Shown here: positions 34,946-45,524 of the stretch, in pieces
How the letters are laid out: every line of letters begins with the position of its first letter
Numbering within the stretch: position 1 is the stretch's first letter
Source: Halosolutus amylolyticus
Lineage (GTDB): Archaea; Halobacteriota; Halobacteria; Halobacteriales; Natrialbaceae
Length of the DNA: 64,000 nt
Assembly: GCF_023566055.1 (NCBI RefSeq)
Contig: NZ_JALIQP010000001.1
Location: 1,200,059 to 1,264,058, forward strand
Reading direction: 5' to 3'
The notes under the pieces: generated by a model
The model's database searches: none
Seen by the model: the letters and a program-made list of their open reading frames with translations, nothing else
Told to the model about the DNA's origin: nothing
Program-made: the position numbers and the translations under genes

Positions 34946-35836
34946 ATGCCACGACACGTTCTCGTTCCGATCGACGGTGCCGACCACTCCATCGGGGCCC
35001 TCGAGTACTGCTTCGCCTCGTTTCCGGACGCGTCGGTCACCGCGTTACACGTCGTCGAGCCGTCGCCCGACCGCTTCGTGGGGAGCGGCGAGTCCGACCC
35101 TGCGGCGGAACGCGCGGCGGCGCGTGGGGACCGGGTCCTCGAGCGGGCGACGGACCTGGCCGACGACCGCGGCCGCGAGATCGGGACGGCGACGCGGACC
35201 GGGCGGCCCCACACGGAGATCCTGTCGATGGCGTCCGAGTCGGACGTCGACCACGTCGTGATGGGGAGTCACGGCGAGTCGCCGGTCGCGGGACCGTTCC
35301 TCGGCCACGTCAGCGAGATCGTGGTGCGCCGATCGCCCGTCTCGACGACGATCGTCCCCGAACCGCCGACGGCGATCCGCGAGCGCGACCTTCCGGGTCG
35401 GATCCTCGTCCCGGTCGACGGCTCGGACCAGGCCGAGGCCGCGCTCGCGTACGCCGTCGAGACGTTCCCGGACGCCGCCCACACGCTCCTGAACGTGATC
35501 GATCTCCCGTTCGATCGCTCCCGCGTGGACACGACGGGTGGCTATCTCGAGAAGATTCGCACGGCACACGAGCGAAGCGCCGCGGAGATCCTCGAGTCGG
35601 CGACGGCGGTCGCCGGGGAGCGGGGCGGCGACGTCGAGACAGAGACCGCGTACGGACGCCCGGGGGCCGAGATCGTCGACTACGCCGACGCGAACGGGTA
35701 CGACCAGGTCGTCATGGGGAGTCACGGCCGATCGTTCCCGGCCCGGCTACTCACGGGGTCCGTGGCGGAACGGGTCGCACGCGACTCGCCTCGAACGGTG
35801 ACGCTGGTACGCGGCGAATACGGCGTGGGCCGATAG
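34946..35836 (+). CDS. Tandem universal stress protein (two Usp domains)
   Basis: 296 aa. It is closely related to the protein at 31654-32541 over both domains (for example DLPGRILVPVDGSDQAEA and YADANGYDQVVMGSHGRS), a recent duplication within 3.3 kb. The domain 1 loop GSHGESPVAGPFLGHVSE again has His in place of Ser/Thr, while the domain 2 loop GSHGRSFPARLLTGSVAE is complete. This suggests one active and one altered nucleotide site. Confidence 0.9.
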   Translation: MPRHVLVPIDGADHSIGALEYCFASFPDASVTALHVVEPSPDRFVGSGESDPAAERAAARGDRVLERATDLADDRGREIGTATRTGRPHTEILSMASESDVDHVVMGSHGESPVAGPFLGHVSEIVVRRSPVSTTIVPEPPTAIRERDLPGRILVPVDGSDQAEAALAYAVETFPDAAHTLLNVIDLPFDRSRVDTTGGYLEKIRTAHERSAAEILESATAVAGERGGDVETETAYGRPGAEIVDYADANGYDQVVMGSHGRSFPARLLTGSVAERVARDSPRTVTLVRGEYGVGR

Positions 35837-35905
35837 CTCCCGGACTGCCTCGCCTCGGGGTTCTCGACGCGGAGCGCGGTGAACGGATCCGTGCGTTCCG
35901 GCGCG

Positions 35906-36688
35906 TCACCACTCCATTCCACCGTTGATCCCGATGACCTGGCCGGTCATGTAGTCGGCGTAGTCGCCGGCGAGGAATCGCACCATCCCGACGACGTCTT
36001 CGGTGTCGGCGAACCGATCGAGCGGGATATCGTCCCGGATCTGCTCGCGGACGCGATCGGGAACCTTCTCGAGCATGTCGGTTTCGGTGAAGCCGGGCGC
36101 GACGCAGTTGGCCGTCGAGCCGTGTCTCGCGAGTTCGAGGGCGATCGTCCGAGTGAACGCGATGAGGCCGCCTTTCGACGTCGCGTAGTTCGCCTGCCCG
36201 TAGTTGCCCTGCTGGCCGACGACGCTCGAGATGTTGATGAGTCGCCCCTTGTCGGCCGTCTTGATGTCCTCGTAGAACGCCTTCGTACAGTTGAACGTCC
36301 CGTGGAGGTTGACCTCGATAACCCGCGTCCAGTCCTCGTAGGTCATGTTCTCGAACTTCCGGTCGATCGTGATCCCCGCGTTGTTGACGAGGACGTCGAT
36401 GTCGCCGAGTTCGGCGCGTACCTCGTCGGCCATCCGGGCGACATCGTCGGGGTCCGAGACGTCGGCACCCACGGCGATGGCCGTCTCGTCGTTCGCCCGA
36501 ATGTGCTCTGCCACCTCCCGGGCCTTCTCGTCGGAACTGCGGTAGTTCACCACGACGTCGGCGCCACAACGTGCGAACTCGAGGGCGATGTCCCGTCCGA
36601 TCCCGCGCGAGGAGCCGGTAACGAGACAGGTCCGATCGGCCAGTGGTCGTCGATCGAGCGGCTCCAGCCGCTGTACTGTTTCGGACAT
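35906..36688 (-). CDS. SDR-family 3-oxoacyl/acetoacetyl-CoA reductase-like protein
   Basis: 260 aa. NADP-binding TGSSRGIGRDIA, NNAGITIDRKFENMTYEDW, and the catalytic Ser-Tyr-Lys set in ISSVVGQQGNYGQANYATSK. MTGQVIGINGGMEW at the end is typical of FabG/PhaB. It probably reduces acetoacetyl-CoA or another 3-oxoacyl thioester, perhaps for polyhydroxyalkanoate, although no PHA synthase is in the window. The ATG at 36688 was chosen (an in-frame ATG lies five codons upstream). Confidence 0.83.
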   Translation of the reverse strand: MSETVQRLEPLDRRPLADRTCLVTGSSRGIGRDIALEFARCGADVVVNYRSSDEKAREVAEHIRANDETAIAVGADVSDPDDVARMADEVRAELGDIDVLVNNAGITIDRKFENMTYEDWTRVIEVNLHGTFNCTKAFYEDIKTADKGRLINISSVVGQQGNYGQANYATSKGGLIAFTRTIALELARHGSTANCVAPGFTETDMLEKVPDRVREQIRDDIPLDRFADTEDVVGMVRFLAGDYADYMTGQVIGINGGMEW

Positions 36689-36761
36689 ACAGCCGCACCT
36701 CATCGTCTAGCGTGTTAACTATGTTCCCTGTTCTCGTGTCTCATGCCTCGGGTGGACGCCG

Positions 36762-37490
36762 TCAGAACGCCGTCCACCCCCCGTCGACCGGGACGTTCGC
36801 CCCGGTGACGTACGACGCGTCGTCCGACGCGAGGAACGCGGCCACGGGCGCGATTTCCTCGGGCTGGCCGTGGCGATCCATCGGCGTCTTCTGCTCGAGG
36901 AAGCTGTAGAAGCGTTCGGACTCGAACAGGTCTTCCGTCATCGGCGTTTCGACGAACCCGGGACAGATGCTGTTGACCCGGACCCCCTGGTCGGCGTAGT
37001 CGATCGCCACCTGCTGTGTGAAGTTCACGACGCCGCCCTTCGCGGCGGAGTAGGACGCGGCCCCTTTCCCGCCGACGAGGCCGTAGATGGAGCCGAGGTT
37101 GATGATACAGCCGTCGGACGCTTTGAGGTGGGGCAGGGCGGCCTTGGTCCCGTGCATGACGCCGTCGAGGTTGGTCTCGACCACCGTCTCCCACTCTTCC
37201 AGATCCATCTCCTCGACCGACGTCTCGCTCGCGACGCCGGCGTTGTTCACCATGACGTCGAGTTCACCGTACTCCTCGACGGTCCCCTCGACGAGCGCCT
37301 CGACCTGGTCGTACTCGCGCACGTCACACCGTTCGAACCCGCAGTCGAGTTCGTCGGCCGCCGCCGCGCCCGTCTCCGCGTCGATGTCCGCGATCACGAC
37401 GGTCGCGCCCTCCTCGATAAATCGGTCGGCGATCGCCTTGCCGATCCCGACCGCGCCGCCGGTCACGATCGCGATGGTGTCTTCGAGCAT
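36762..37490 (-). CDS. SDR-family oxidoreductase (glucose/3-hydroxybutyrate dehydrogenase-like)
   Basis: 242 aa. NAD-binding TGGAVGIGKAIADRF, NNAGVA, catalytic LGSIYGLVGGKGAASYSAAK, and the C-terminal ASYVTGANVPVDGGW. An acidic ADIDAE at the end of strand 2 favours NAD over NADP. It lies 73 bases upstream of the second SDR on the same strand, and they could form a reduction/oxidation pair. Substrate not determinable. Confidence 0.82.
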   Translation of the reverse strand: MLEDTIAIVTGGAVGIGKAIADRFIEEGATVVIADIDAETGAAAADELDCGFERCDVREYDQVEALVEGTVEEYGELDVMVNNAGVASETSVEEMDLEEWETVVETNLDGVMHGTKAALPHLKASDGCIINLGSIYGLVGGKGAASYSAAKGGVVNFTQQVAIDYADQGVRVNSICPGFVETPMTEDLFESERFYSFLEQKTPMDRHGQPEEIAPVAAFLASDDASYVTGANVPVDGGWTAF

Positions 37491-37635
37491 GGTGGCCCCT
37501 GCCTACACCCACTACCGATAAAGTGGTCGTACCTGTCGCTCGTTCGATCTCTCCCGTTGGCCACCAGTCAGGCCGAGTGCCAGTCGCTGGGGGAATTAAG
37601 TCGCGTATCGTCGTAGGGGCGACGGCGACACACAC

Positions 37636-40398
37636 GTGTCACGAACTGAACAGTACGAACGGCCCAGGACCGAGTCCGCCGACGACTGGCACTCGCGCCC
37701 GATCGAGGACGTCTACGACGCGCTCGAGACGTCGGAACGGGGTCTCGATCCGGACGAGGCGCGTGCTCGTCTCGACCGCGTCGGGCCGAACGAGATCGAG
37801 GCCGCGGAGGGGATTTCGCCGCTCCGTATTCTTCTCGAGCAGTACTCCTCGGCGTTGATCTGGATCCTGATCGTCGCCGCGATCGTGATGGCGGCCGTCG
37901 GACACACGATCGACGCCGCGGTCATCGCCGGGATCGTCGTCTTCATCACGCTGTTCGGATTCCTCCAGGACTACCGGGCCGAACAGAGTATCCAGGCGCT
38001 CAAGGAGCTGTCGACGAGGTACGCGCTCGCGCGCCGCGGCGGCGAGAAGACCGAGATCGACGCCACGAAACTCGTCCCCGGGGACGTGATCTTCGTCGAG
38101 TCCGGCGACATCGTTCCCGCCGACGCCCGCATCGTCGAGGAATCGAACCTGAGCGTCGACGAGGCGGCGCTGACCGGGGAGAGCATGGCCGTCTCGAAGA
38201 CCGTCGGGACCGTCGCCGAGGACACGTCGCTCGCCGACCGCGGGAACACTCTCTACAAGGATACCGTCGTCGAGCGCGGCTCCGGAACCGCGGTCGTCGT
38301 CGAGACCGGTCCCGACTCCGAGATCGGGCAGATCGCGACCGCACTCGAGGAGGCCGAGGAGCGAGCGACGCCGTTCCAGGCCGAGATGGACCGGCTCGGC
38401 AAACTCATCGCCGCCGGCGTCGTGGGTATCGTCGCGATCATCGCGATCGCCGAACTCGTCGTCGGCGACACGCCGCCGCTGCAGGTCTTCCTGACGGCGG
38501 TCGGGATCGCAGTCTCGGCGGTTCCGGAGGGGCTCCCCGCGGTCGTCACGCTCTCGCTCGCGCTCGGGGCTCGCCGGATGGCCGACCGGAACGCGCTCGT
38601 TCGCCGGCTGCCGATCGTCGAGGCGCTCGGCTCGGTCGACGTCATCTGTACGGACAAGACGGGAACGCTCACCGAGGAGGAGATGACGGTCCAGCGGATC
38701 GTCGCCGATCGGGGGGTCTACGAGGTGACCGGCACCGGCTACGACACCGACGGCGAGTTCCGCCGGGACGGCGACCCCGTCGACACCGATCGCGTGGCCG
38801 ACGTGCTCCGCTGTGGGATGCTGTGTAACGACGTCGACGTCGGAACGCGGGAACGGGACGCGGAAGGAGACGACGGTGGTGGCGGCGACGGAGGTGTGCC
38901 TGCGGGCACCGGAGTCGATGGCGACCGGACCTATCTCGGGGATCCGACCGAGATCGCGCTGTTCGTCGCCGCACGGAAGGCCGGGTTCGATCGCGATCGA
39001 CTCGACGAGGCGTACCCCCGCATCGGCGAGGTCGACTTCACCTCGGCGCGCAAGCGGATGACGACGGTCCACCGAACGCCCGACGGGGGGACGGTCGCCT
39101 ACATGAAAGGGGCGCCCGAGACCGTCCTCGAACGCTGTGATCGCGAACTCGTCGACGGCGAAATCGTCCCTCTTACCGACGATCGGCGGGCGGAGATCGA
39201 GGCCCGGAACGAGTCGCTGGCGGCGGACGCGTTCCGCGTGATGGGCTTTGCCTCCCGGCCGGACGTCCCTCCCTCGCAGGCCGAGGCGCCGGACGAGACG
39301 ATCGAGCAGGGGATGGTCTTTCTCGGCCTGCAGGGCATGCTCGATCCGCCCCGGCCCGAGGTGCCGGACGCGATCGCGGCCTGTCTCGACGCCGGCATCG
39401 ACGTGGTGATGGTCACCGGCGACAACGCCGTGACGGCGCGGGCCGTCGGCGAGGCGATCGGCCTGCGATCGACGCGCGTGATCTCGGGTCCCGAACTCGA
39501 GGCGATGAACGACGAGGAACTGGCCGACGTCGTCGAGGAGGTCGACATCTTCGCGCGGACGTCGCCCGATCACAAGACGCGGATCCTCCAGACGTTACAG
39601 GCGAAGGGGCACACGGTGGCGATGACCGGCGACGGCGTCAACGACGCGCCAGCCGTAAAGAACGCGGACGTCGGCGTCGCGATGGGAATTCGCGGCACCG
39701 ACGTCACCGAGCAGTCGTCGGACATCGTCCTGCTCGACGACAACTTCGCGACGATCCGGGACGCGGTGAAAGGGGGCCGCCGTATCTTCGACAACGTCCG
39801 CAAGTTCGTCAACTTCCTGCTGTGCTGGAACGCCGGCGAGGTGACGCTGGTGTTCGCCGGATCGATGCTCGGCTTCGGCCTCGTGATCTCGCCGGTCCAG
39901 ATCCTCTGGATCAACGTCGTGACCGACGGGCTGCCCGCCCTGTCGATGGGCGTCGATCCGGCGACCGACGACGTCATGGACCGCGACCCCCGGCCGCCCG
40001 AGGAGGGCGTGATCACGGATCGAATCTCGATCTCGATCGTCGGCGTCGGAATCCTCATCGCGCTCACGATCCTGCCCCTGTACGCCCTCCACCGGGCCGA
40101 TACGGCCCTCGCCCGGACGATGGTCTTTACGTCGCTCGTCGTCTTCGAGATCGCCGGCATCCAGTCGGTCCGATGGCGATACGGGCACGGGCCGTTCTCC
40201 AATCGGTGGCTCGTGATCGGGGTCGCCACCGCGCTCGCCCTCCAGTTGGTGGTGCTGTACACGCCGATCGGGATCCTGTTCGACGTCGTTCCGCTCGGAC
40301 CGGGTCACTGGGCTCAGATCGGGATCGCGCTGGTCGCGTTCGGCGTCTTGCTGGCGCTCTTCGAGCGCGTCCTGGATCGGTACTACGATCGCTACTAA
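37636..40398 (+). CDS. P-type cation-transporting ATPase, Ca2+/IIA type
   Basis: 920 aa from a GTG. N-terminal cation-ATPase domain, actuator domain with TGES (about residue 180), the IIA ion-binding motif [12 protein letters not shown], phosphorylation site D340-K-T-G-T, ATP-binding MKGAPE, and hinge [18 protein letters not shown], then a six-segment C-terminal domain. The nearest functional class is Ca2+ or Ca/Mn efflux, comparable to CtpF of mycobacteria. A Gly-rich acidic insert sits at about residues 408-433. Located among Usp genes, it probably supports ion homeostasis in stress (inference). Confidence 0.88.
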   Translation: MSRTEQYERPRTESADDWHSRPIEDVYDALETSERGLDPDEARARLDRVGPNEIEAAEGISPLRILLEQYSSALIWILIVAAIVMAAVGHTIDAAVIAGIVVFITLFGFLQDYRAEQSIQALKELSTRYALARRGGEKTEIDATKLVPGDVIFVESGDIVPADARIVEESNLSVDEAALTGESMAVSKTVGTVAEDTSLADRGNTLYKDTVVERGSGTAVVVETGPDSEIGQIATALEEAEERATPFQAEMDRLGKLIAAGVVGIVAIIAIAELVVGDTPPLQVFLTAVGIAVSAVPEGLPAVVTLSLALGARRMADRNALVRRLPIVEALGSVDVICTDKTGTLTEEEMTVQRIVADRGVYEVTGTGYDTDGEFRRDGDPVDTDRVADVLRCGMLCNDVDVGTRERDAEGDDGGGGDGGVPAGTGVDGDRTYLGDPTEIALFVAARKAGFDRDRLDEAYPRIGEVDFTSARKRMTTVHRTPDGGTVAYMKGAPETVLERCDRELVDGEIVPLTDDRRAEIEARNESLAADAFRVMGFASRPDVPPSQAEAPDETIEQGMVFLGLQGMLDPPRPEVPDAIAACLDAGIDVVMVTGDNAVTARAVGEAIGLRSTRVISGPELEAMNDEELADVVEEVDIFARTSPDHKTRILQTLQAKGHTVAMTGDGVNDAPAVKNADVGVAMGIRGTDVTEQSSDIVLLDDNFATIRDAVKGGRRIFDNVRKFVNFLLCWNAGEVTLVFAGSMLGFGLVISPVQILWINVVTDGLPALSMGVDPATDDVMDRDPRPPEEGVITDRISISIVGVGILIALTILPLYALHRADTALARTMVFTSLVVFEIAGIQSVRWRYGHGPFSNRWLVIGVATALALQLVVLYTPIGILFDVVPLGPGHWAQIGIALVAFGVLLALFERVLDRYYDRY

Positions 40399-40520
40399 GT
40401 CCCCATCGCGGACCCCGACGCGATCCGAACCCGGGCCGATCGATCGCCGCGTGGACCCGGACCTGTCACCCGCACTCACAGTCAAGGCAGGACCTTGCCC
40501 GCCCGGGACCTACGTCGACT

Positions 40521-40925
40521 ATGTTCCGCGTTCTGGTCCCGGTCGATGGCTCGTCGCAGGCGGCGGCCGCGCTCGAGGAGGCTCTCGAACTGTTTCCCGA
40601 CGCCGAGATCGTCGTCTTGCACGTGATACAGGTCACCCGGATCCCGTCGGATCCGGATGTCACGCCCTACGAACACGCGAGGGAGGAGGGGGAAGCGATC
40701 CTCGAGGACGCGGAGGCGATCGCTGCCGAACACGAGCGCAGTATCGACACCGCGCTCACCGAAGGGCACGCCGGACGAGCGATCGTCTCCTGTATCGACG
40801 AGTACGATGCCGACCACGTCGTGATGGGCAGTACTGGCCGCTCCGGCGTGACGAGAGTTCTGCTGGGAAGCGTCGCGGAAACGGTAACGCGACGGTCCCC
40901 CGTCTCGGTGACGATCGTTCGGTGA
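40521..40925 (+). CDS. Universal stress protein, single domain
   Basis: 134 aa. MFRVLVPVDGSSQAAAALEE opens the fold, and the loop is GSTGRSGVTRVLLGSVAE with Thr for the usual His. It lacks the long insert of the 33854-type proteins. The ATG at 40521 was chosen. It lies 122 bases after the P-type ATPase on the same strand and converges with the next Usp gene. Confidence 0.9.
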   Translation: MFRVLVPVDGSSQAAAALEEALELFPDAEIVVLHVIQVTRIPSDPDVTPYEHAREEGEAILEDAEAIAAEHERSIDTALTEGHAGRAIVSCIDEYDADHVVMGSTGRSGVTRVLLGSVAETVTRRSPVSVTIVR

Positions 40926-40952
40926 CGCACGCGCACACTGTCCGTCGCTCGC

Positions 40953-41363
40953 TCACCTGACGACCGTCACCGGGACCGGTGTCCGGCGGACGACCGTCTC
41001 GGCGACGCTTCCCAGGAGGACGCGCGAGGCACCGTCGCGGCCGTGGCTCCCCATCACGACGTGATCGATATCGTGTTCGTCGGCGTACCTGACGATCTCG
41101 CGCGACGGCCTGCCGGTGACCACCTCGGTCTCGATCGGTCCACCGTGCGCCCGCTCGTCGGCCAGTCGATCGAGCATCTCGCGCCGTCTCGCTCGCAGAT
41201 CGTCGTAGTCCGACCCCCGTTTTTCGAGGTGGATCTCCGGCGGGCCGCCCGAGAAGACGTGCAACAGCGTGATGGCGGCGTCGGGGTACTCCTCGAGGGC
41301 GTAGTCGAGCGCCCGCCCTGCCTGTTCGGAGCCGTCGATCGGGACGATGACGTGTTTCGGCAT
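40953..41363 (-). CDS. Universal stress protein, single domain
   Basis: 136 aa from the ATG at 41363. MPKHVIVPIDGSEQAGRALD, loop GSHGRDGASRVLLGSVAE, end PVPVTVVR. The insert FSGGPPEIHLEKRGSDY is unlike the other Usp proteins here. It lies downstream of the two antiporter genes on the same strand (68-base gap) and may be read with them. Confidence 0.9.
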   Translation of the reverse strand: MPKHVIVPIDGSEQAGRALDYALEEYPDAAITLLHVFSGGPPEIHLEKRGSDYDDLRARRREMLDRLADERAHGGPIETEVVTGRPSREIVRYADEHDIDHVVMGSHGRDGASRVLLGSVAETVVRRTPVPVTVVR

Positions 41364-41431
41364 CGCTGACCAGTATGTAGAGCACGTGCTCCGTATCCTC
41401 CTAATTCCTTCGCCGGGGTCCGCGACGCGGG

Positions 41432-43120
41432 TCAGCGCGTCGCCCGGAGTTCGTCCGCAGCCGTGTGATAGCCGTGAACGGACCGCTCGTCGAGTTCGGC
41501 CACGTGCCAGCGTCGGAGACTCTCGCGCGACCGGTCGCCTTCTATCAGCTCTTCGATATGTTCGACCAGTCGATCGGCGGCCAGTCGATCGGGGACGTTG
41601 ACGTACAGTGCGCCCCGGTCCAGCAGATCGAAGGCCCGCTCGGTCGACCGGGCGCGGAGAATCACGTCCGTCCCGTCCGCGAGCGAGAGCAGTCGATCGG
41701 AGAGGGACGTCGAGTCGACCGTCGACACGATCAGTCGAGCGTCCTCGAGGCTCGCCTTCTCTCGAGTGTACGGTTCCATCGCGTTCCCGAAGACGTAACC
41801 GGCACACTGGGCGTCCAGGGCCGTCAGGAGGGCCGGATCGTTCTCGATGACGACGTACGGACGGTCGACGTCCTCGCAGGTTTCGACGAGCCGCTGACCC
41901 TGTCTCCCGTATCCGACGATGACGACGTGGTCGGAGACGTCGTCGGGGACGGCGCTTCGTTCGTCGACCTTCTCGTGGTGGCTCGCGAGCAGCCCACGAT
42001 CGGTGAGCGTTCGGTAGACGCGCTCCGCGTGACGGTGACTGAGACTGGACGTGATCATCGTGAGCGCTGCCGTGAGAACGATGGCGTCGAACACCGACTG
42101 TCCCAGGATGCCGAGCAAGAGCGCCTCGATGGCGATGACGAGCGCGAACTCGCTGATCTGGTCGAGAGTGAGGCCGGTCAGCGTCGCCGATCGTGCCTCG
42201 TAGCCCGTGTGAATCAACAGGCCGATGGTGACCGCCGGTTTGACGACGACCGTCAGCACCACGAGGGTCGCCGCGACGATCACCGCGTCGGCCGTCGGCA
42301 CGGACACGAGGGCGCCGAGTGTAACGAAGAAGACCGCGGCGAAGAAGTCCGTGATGGACGCCAGCCCGTTGAGCACGCCGATGTGTTCGGCGGGTTCGTG
42401 ACGAACCGCGAGACCGGCGGCGAAGGCGCCGACGACGATCGAGACGCCGACGAGTTCCGCGGCAGTGAGGAACGCGACGAGCAACGCGACGACGCTGACG
42501 ATCATCACCTCGTCGGACTCGTCCGCGAGCACCCCGACGTACTCGAACAGGACCCGGTTGATCAGGACGCCAGTTCCGACGATCGCGACGCCGAACCCCA
42601 GTTTCGTCGCGATCGACGGGGCTGTTGCTGCCCCGACGCTCATCGTGAGGACGAAGACGATCGCCAGTACGTCGTGGACGAACTGGATCGACTCCGCCAG
42701 GCGACCGTGAACGAGGTTCTCCCGGACGTCCGGTTCGAGGAGGGACGTTCCGACGGTCGTCGAGGAGAGCGCGGCCGCGACACCGAGATACGTCGCCTGT
42801 TCGGCCGAGAGGCCGACGAGAACGCCCGTCGCGACGCCGATCGACCCGGTCACGACGACTTGCCCGATCGCCACGAGTTCGCTGTCGTCGAGCACGAACC
42901 GGATCGCGTCGAACTGGATACGTGCGCCGAACGCGAACACGAGCAACGCGATGCCGTATCGGGCGAGTTCGAGCGTGAGACGTTCCTCGATGACGGTCCC
43001 GGTGACGAGCCCCGCGAGGATGAGAAACGGGATGGTCGGCAGATCGAACCGGTTCGCGACGAGGAGAAACGCACCGCCGACGACGAAAATAACCGAGAGT
43101 GCGGTCACCAGTTCACTCAT
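41432..43120 (-). CDS. CPA2 monovalent cation:proton antiporter with TrkA-N domain
   Basis: 562 aa. About twelve membrane segments (residues 1-375) have the CPA2 signatures ALSSTTVG and VGAFAAGLAV. A TrkA-N/RCK nucleotide-binding domain follows (VVIVGYGRQGQRLVETCEDV). This is a KefB-like K+ or Na+ efflux system gated by NAD(H) or related ligands. Its start lies eight bases inside the upstream antiporter gene, so the two form a translationally coupled pair. Confidence 0.86.
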   Translation of the reverse strand: MSELVTALSVIFVVGGAFLLVANRFDLPTIPFLILAGLVTGTVIEERLTLELARYGIALLVFAFGARIQFDAIRFVLDDSELVAIGQVVVTGSIGVATGVLVGLSAEQATYLGVAAALSSTTVGTSLLEPDVRENLVHGRLAESIQFVHDVLAIVFVLTMSVGAATAPSIATKLGFGVAIVGTGVLINRVLFEYVGVLADESDEVMIVSVVALLVAFLTAAELVGVSIVVGAFAAGLAVRHEPAEHIGVLNGLASITDFFAAVFFVTLGALVSVPTADAVIVAATLVVLTVVVKPAVTIGLLIHTGYEARSATLTGLTLDQISEFALVIAIEALLLGILGQSVFDAIVLTAALTMITSSLSHRHAERVYRTLTDRGLLASHHEKVDERSAVPDDVSDHVVIVGYGRQGQRLVETCEDVDRPYVVIENDPALLTALDAQCAGYVFGNAMEPYTREKASLEDARLIVSTVDSTSLSDRLLSLADGTDVILRARSTERAFDLLDRGALYVNVPDRLAADRLVEHIEELIEGDRSRESLRRWHVAELDERSVHGYHTAADELRATR

Positions 43121-44837
43121 GGTCTCGTCGCTCCGGGTCGAGCGTCTCGGGGAACGGTTCGGAACGTCGTAATCGCGCGACGTCCGTCTCGATCGCCGCC
43201 TCGAACGCCTCGACGTCTTCGAAATACGCCTCGAGATAGGCCGCGAGCCGTTCGGCGGTGAGCTGGGTACTCATCACGACGTAGTGCGCCCCGCGGGCGT
43301 AGAGTTCGCGGGCGTCGTCCGCCCACTGTGCTTCGACGAACACCGTCGTCTCCTCACTAACCGCCCCGAGAAGCACCTCGTTCACGTCCCGTTCGGGGGT
43401 CGAGGAGAGCACGAAGTCGGCTCGCCCCAGCCCGGCCTCCTTCCGAATCTCCGTGTGACGGAAGTCACCGTAGATGACGTCGTAACCGGCCTCGTCCAGC
43501 GTCTCGACGTGATCGACCGTCCGGTCGATGATGACGACGTCGTCGTAGTACGCCTCGAGCGGTTCGAGGGCGCTTCGCGACAGTTCGTCGTAGCCGATGA
43601 CCACTGCGTGATTCCGGTACTCCGCTCGATCCATCTCGTGCTCGTCGCCGGTTTCCAGGCGACCGACGTGTGGGTGGAGGCGTTCGTAGAGCGCGTGACT
43701 GTACGCGATCGCGTAGACGGAGATGCTCATCGTGAGCAGGGCCACCAGACTGAGAAAGCCGAGGACTGGTGGCCCGATGACTCCCTCCGCGACCGCGACG
43801 GTGCCGACCACGAGCGCGAACTCGCTGACCTGAATCATGTTGGCACTGCCGAGAAACGCGGTTTCGAGGCTGAACCGCTGCCAGCGGATCAGGGAAAAAA
43901 ACACCCAAAACTTGGCCGAAATCAGAACCAGCGAGGCGACGACGGCTTCCCGCCAGTAGACGACCAGGTCGGCCGCCTCCAATCCCAGGCCGATCGAGAC
44001 GAAGAAGATCAGTATGAACAGATCCGTTATCGGTGTAATTCGATCCTGCAGTTCCGTGCTGTAGGGGAGCTGTGCGATGGCCAGACCGGCGAGGAACGCC
44101 CCCATCTCGATCGAGAGATCGAGTCGGTCGGCGACGAAGATGAACAGGAACGCCCAGCCGATGGCGATCAGGAAGAACACGTCTTCGTTGTCCGCGATAC
44201 GCCGGAACACCACGGGCAACAGGTAGCGAGACGCGGCGATCGCGGCGAGACCGATACCGGCGACCAGGGCGAGGACCGTAAGGAGGGTGGTCGCGACGTC
44301 GATCGCGCTGTCCGGGCGGCCGAACGCCAGTAGCGTGAGCAAGACGACGACCACGACGTCCTGGACGAGTAGCACGCCGACGTCGATCGTTCCCTGCGGC
44401 GAGGTCACCTCGTCCCTGTCGGACAGCATCTTGACGACGACTGCGGTAGAGCTGTACATCACGGCGAGTCCGATCAGCAACGACTCCCGGAACGAAAAGC
44501 CCACCAGTAGCGCAGTCCCGAGTCCGACGAGACAGACGAGTCCCATTTGCGGGACGGCAATCATGACGACCGGACGGAAGACGTGCCTGACGTCCTCGAT
44601 TCGCATCTTGACACCGAGCAGGAACAGCAGGAACGCGAGTCCGAGTTCCGACATCGTCTGCGTGAGTTCGCCGGGCGTACCGATGCCGAGGACGGCGGGT
44701 CCGAGCAGCAACCCCGTCAGGATGTAGGCGACGATGGTCGGCTGCTCTAGCTGTTTCGCGACGACGCTGGTGACGGCAGCGGCCACCAGAATGATGGTGA
44801 AATCCGCCGGGAGCGCTATCTCGGATGCCAGTGCCAT
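43113..44837 (-). CDS. CPA2 monovalent cation:proton antiporter with TrkA-N domain
   Basis: 574 aa from the ATG at 44837. An antiporter domain of about twelve segments (QPTIVAYILTGLLLGPAVLG, MYSSTAVVVKMLSDR, MGAFLAGLAIAQ) is followed by a TrkA-N domain (HAVVIGYDELSRSALEPLEA) whose Gly motif is degenerate (GYDELS instead of G-x-G-x-x-G). The partner antiporter keeps a full motif, so the two may differ in nucleotide response. First gene of the antiporter pair. Confidence 0.86.
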   Translation of the reverse strand: MALASEIALPADFTIILVAAAVTSVVAKQLEQPTIVAYILTGLLLGPAVLGIGTPGELTQTMSELGLAFLLFLLGVKMRIEDVRHVFRPVVMIAVPQMGLVCLVGLGTALLVGFSFRESLLIGLAVMYSSTAVVVKMLSDRDEVTSPQGTIDVGVLLVQDVVVVVLLTLLAFGRPDSAIDVATTLLTVLALVAGIGLAAIAASRYLLPVVFRRIADNEDVFFLIAIGWAFLFIFVADRLDLSIEMGAFLAGLAIAQLPYSTELQDRITPITDLFILIFFVSIGLGLEAADLVVYWREAVVASLVLISAKFWVFFSLIRWQRFSLETAFLGSANMIQVSEFALVVGTVAVAEGVIGPPVLGFLSLVALLTMSISVYAIAYSHALYERLHPHVGRLETGDEHEMDRAEYRNHAVVIGYDELSRSALEPLEAYYDDVVIIDRTVDHVETLDEAGYDVIYGDFRHTEIRKEAGLGRADFVLSSTPERDVNEVLLGAVSEETTVFVEAQWADDARELYARGAHYVVMSTQLTAERLAAYLEAYFEDVEAFEAAIETDVARLRRSEPFPETLDPERRDHE

Positions 44838-45032
44838 TGGCGCGGTAGCCCACACTACTGCTGGTCGCCGGTTAACGCTGTTGACGGGACGCTGACAGGG
44901 CGCGATCGACCCGTCTTGGGGGGCCTCGACCGGCAACGGCGAATCGGGTTCACGCTCCGGTGCACCCGTCGAACCGACGTTCGACTTGAGGCTGGAAGCT
45001 ACCTCTCGTGAACCGCGTCGCGGACGAGTCGT

Positions 45033-45497
45033 TCATCGCACGATCATCACCGGCACTGGTGCCCGTTTGACGACGGTTTCCGCGACGCTCCCCAGCAGGA
45101 ATCGCTCGGCCCCGGTGCGGCAGTGACTGCCCATCACGATGCGATCGACGTCGTGCTCCTCGGCGTACTCGAGGACGACGTCGGCCGGGTCGCCGAACTC
45201 GAGGACGGTCTCGACGTCGCGTTCGCCGGCGATCTCGCGAGCGTCGTCGAAGACTTCCTGTGCCTCGGCTTCGGATTTCTCCCGCCACTCACGCCAGTAC
45301 GCCGGCGAGACCGAGCCCGGCGGTGCCCCGTCGTCGAACGTCGGCCGCATGACGTCGATCAGACTGAGCCCGGATCCGATCGGGTCCATCACGTGAACGA
45401 CGACGACGTCGGCGTCCGGATAGTCGGTCAGCGCCGTCTCGAGCGCTTTCGTCGAGAGTGGTGACCCCTCCGTCGGAACGAGGACCGTCCGCGTCAT
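45033..45497 (-). CDS. Universal stress protein, single domain
   Basis: 154 aa from the ATG at 45497. MTRTVLVPTEGSPLSTKALE has Glu where most have Asp after the first strand. The loop is GSHCRTGAERFLLGSVAE with Cys in place of Gly. The insert ...PAYWREWREKSEAEAQ relates it to the 33854 and 56723 proteins. The TATA-like AAATATAG of its promoter is formed by the left end of repeat M1, 25-32 bases upstream. Confidence 0.9.
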   Translation of the reverse strand: MTRTVLVPTEGSPLSTKALETALTDYPDADVVVVHVMDPIGSGLSLIDVMRPTFDDGAPPGSVSPAYWREWREKSEAEAQEVFDDAREIAGERDVETVLEFGDPADVVLEYAEEHDVDRIVMGSHCRTGAERFLLGSVAETVVKRAPVPVMIVR

Positions 45498-45524
45498 ACG
45501 TCCCGTACGGGCCGTCGGTGCAAA

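Noticed and set aside
37639-39573. Very long leftward frame opposite the P-type ATPase
   Set aside because: Mirror reading frame produced by GC-rich codon usage; no domain, and the ATPase motifs are complete on the other strand.
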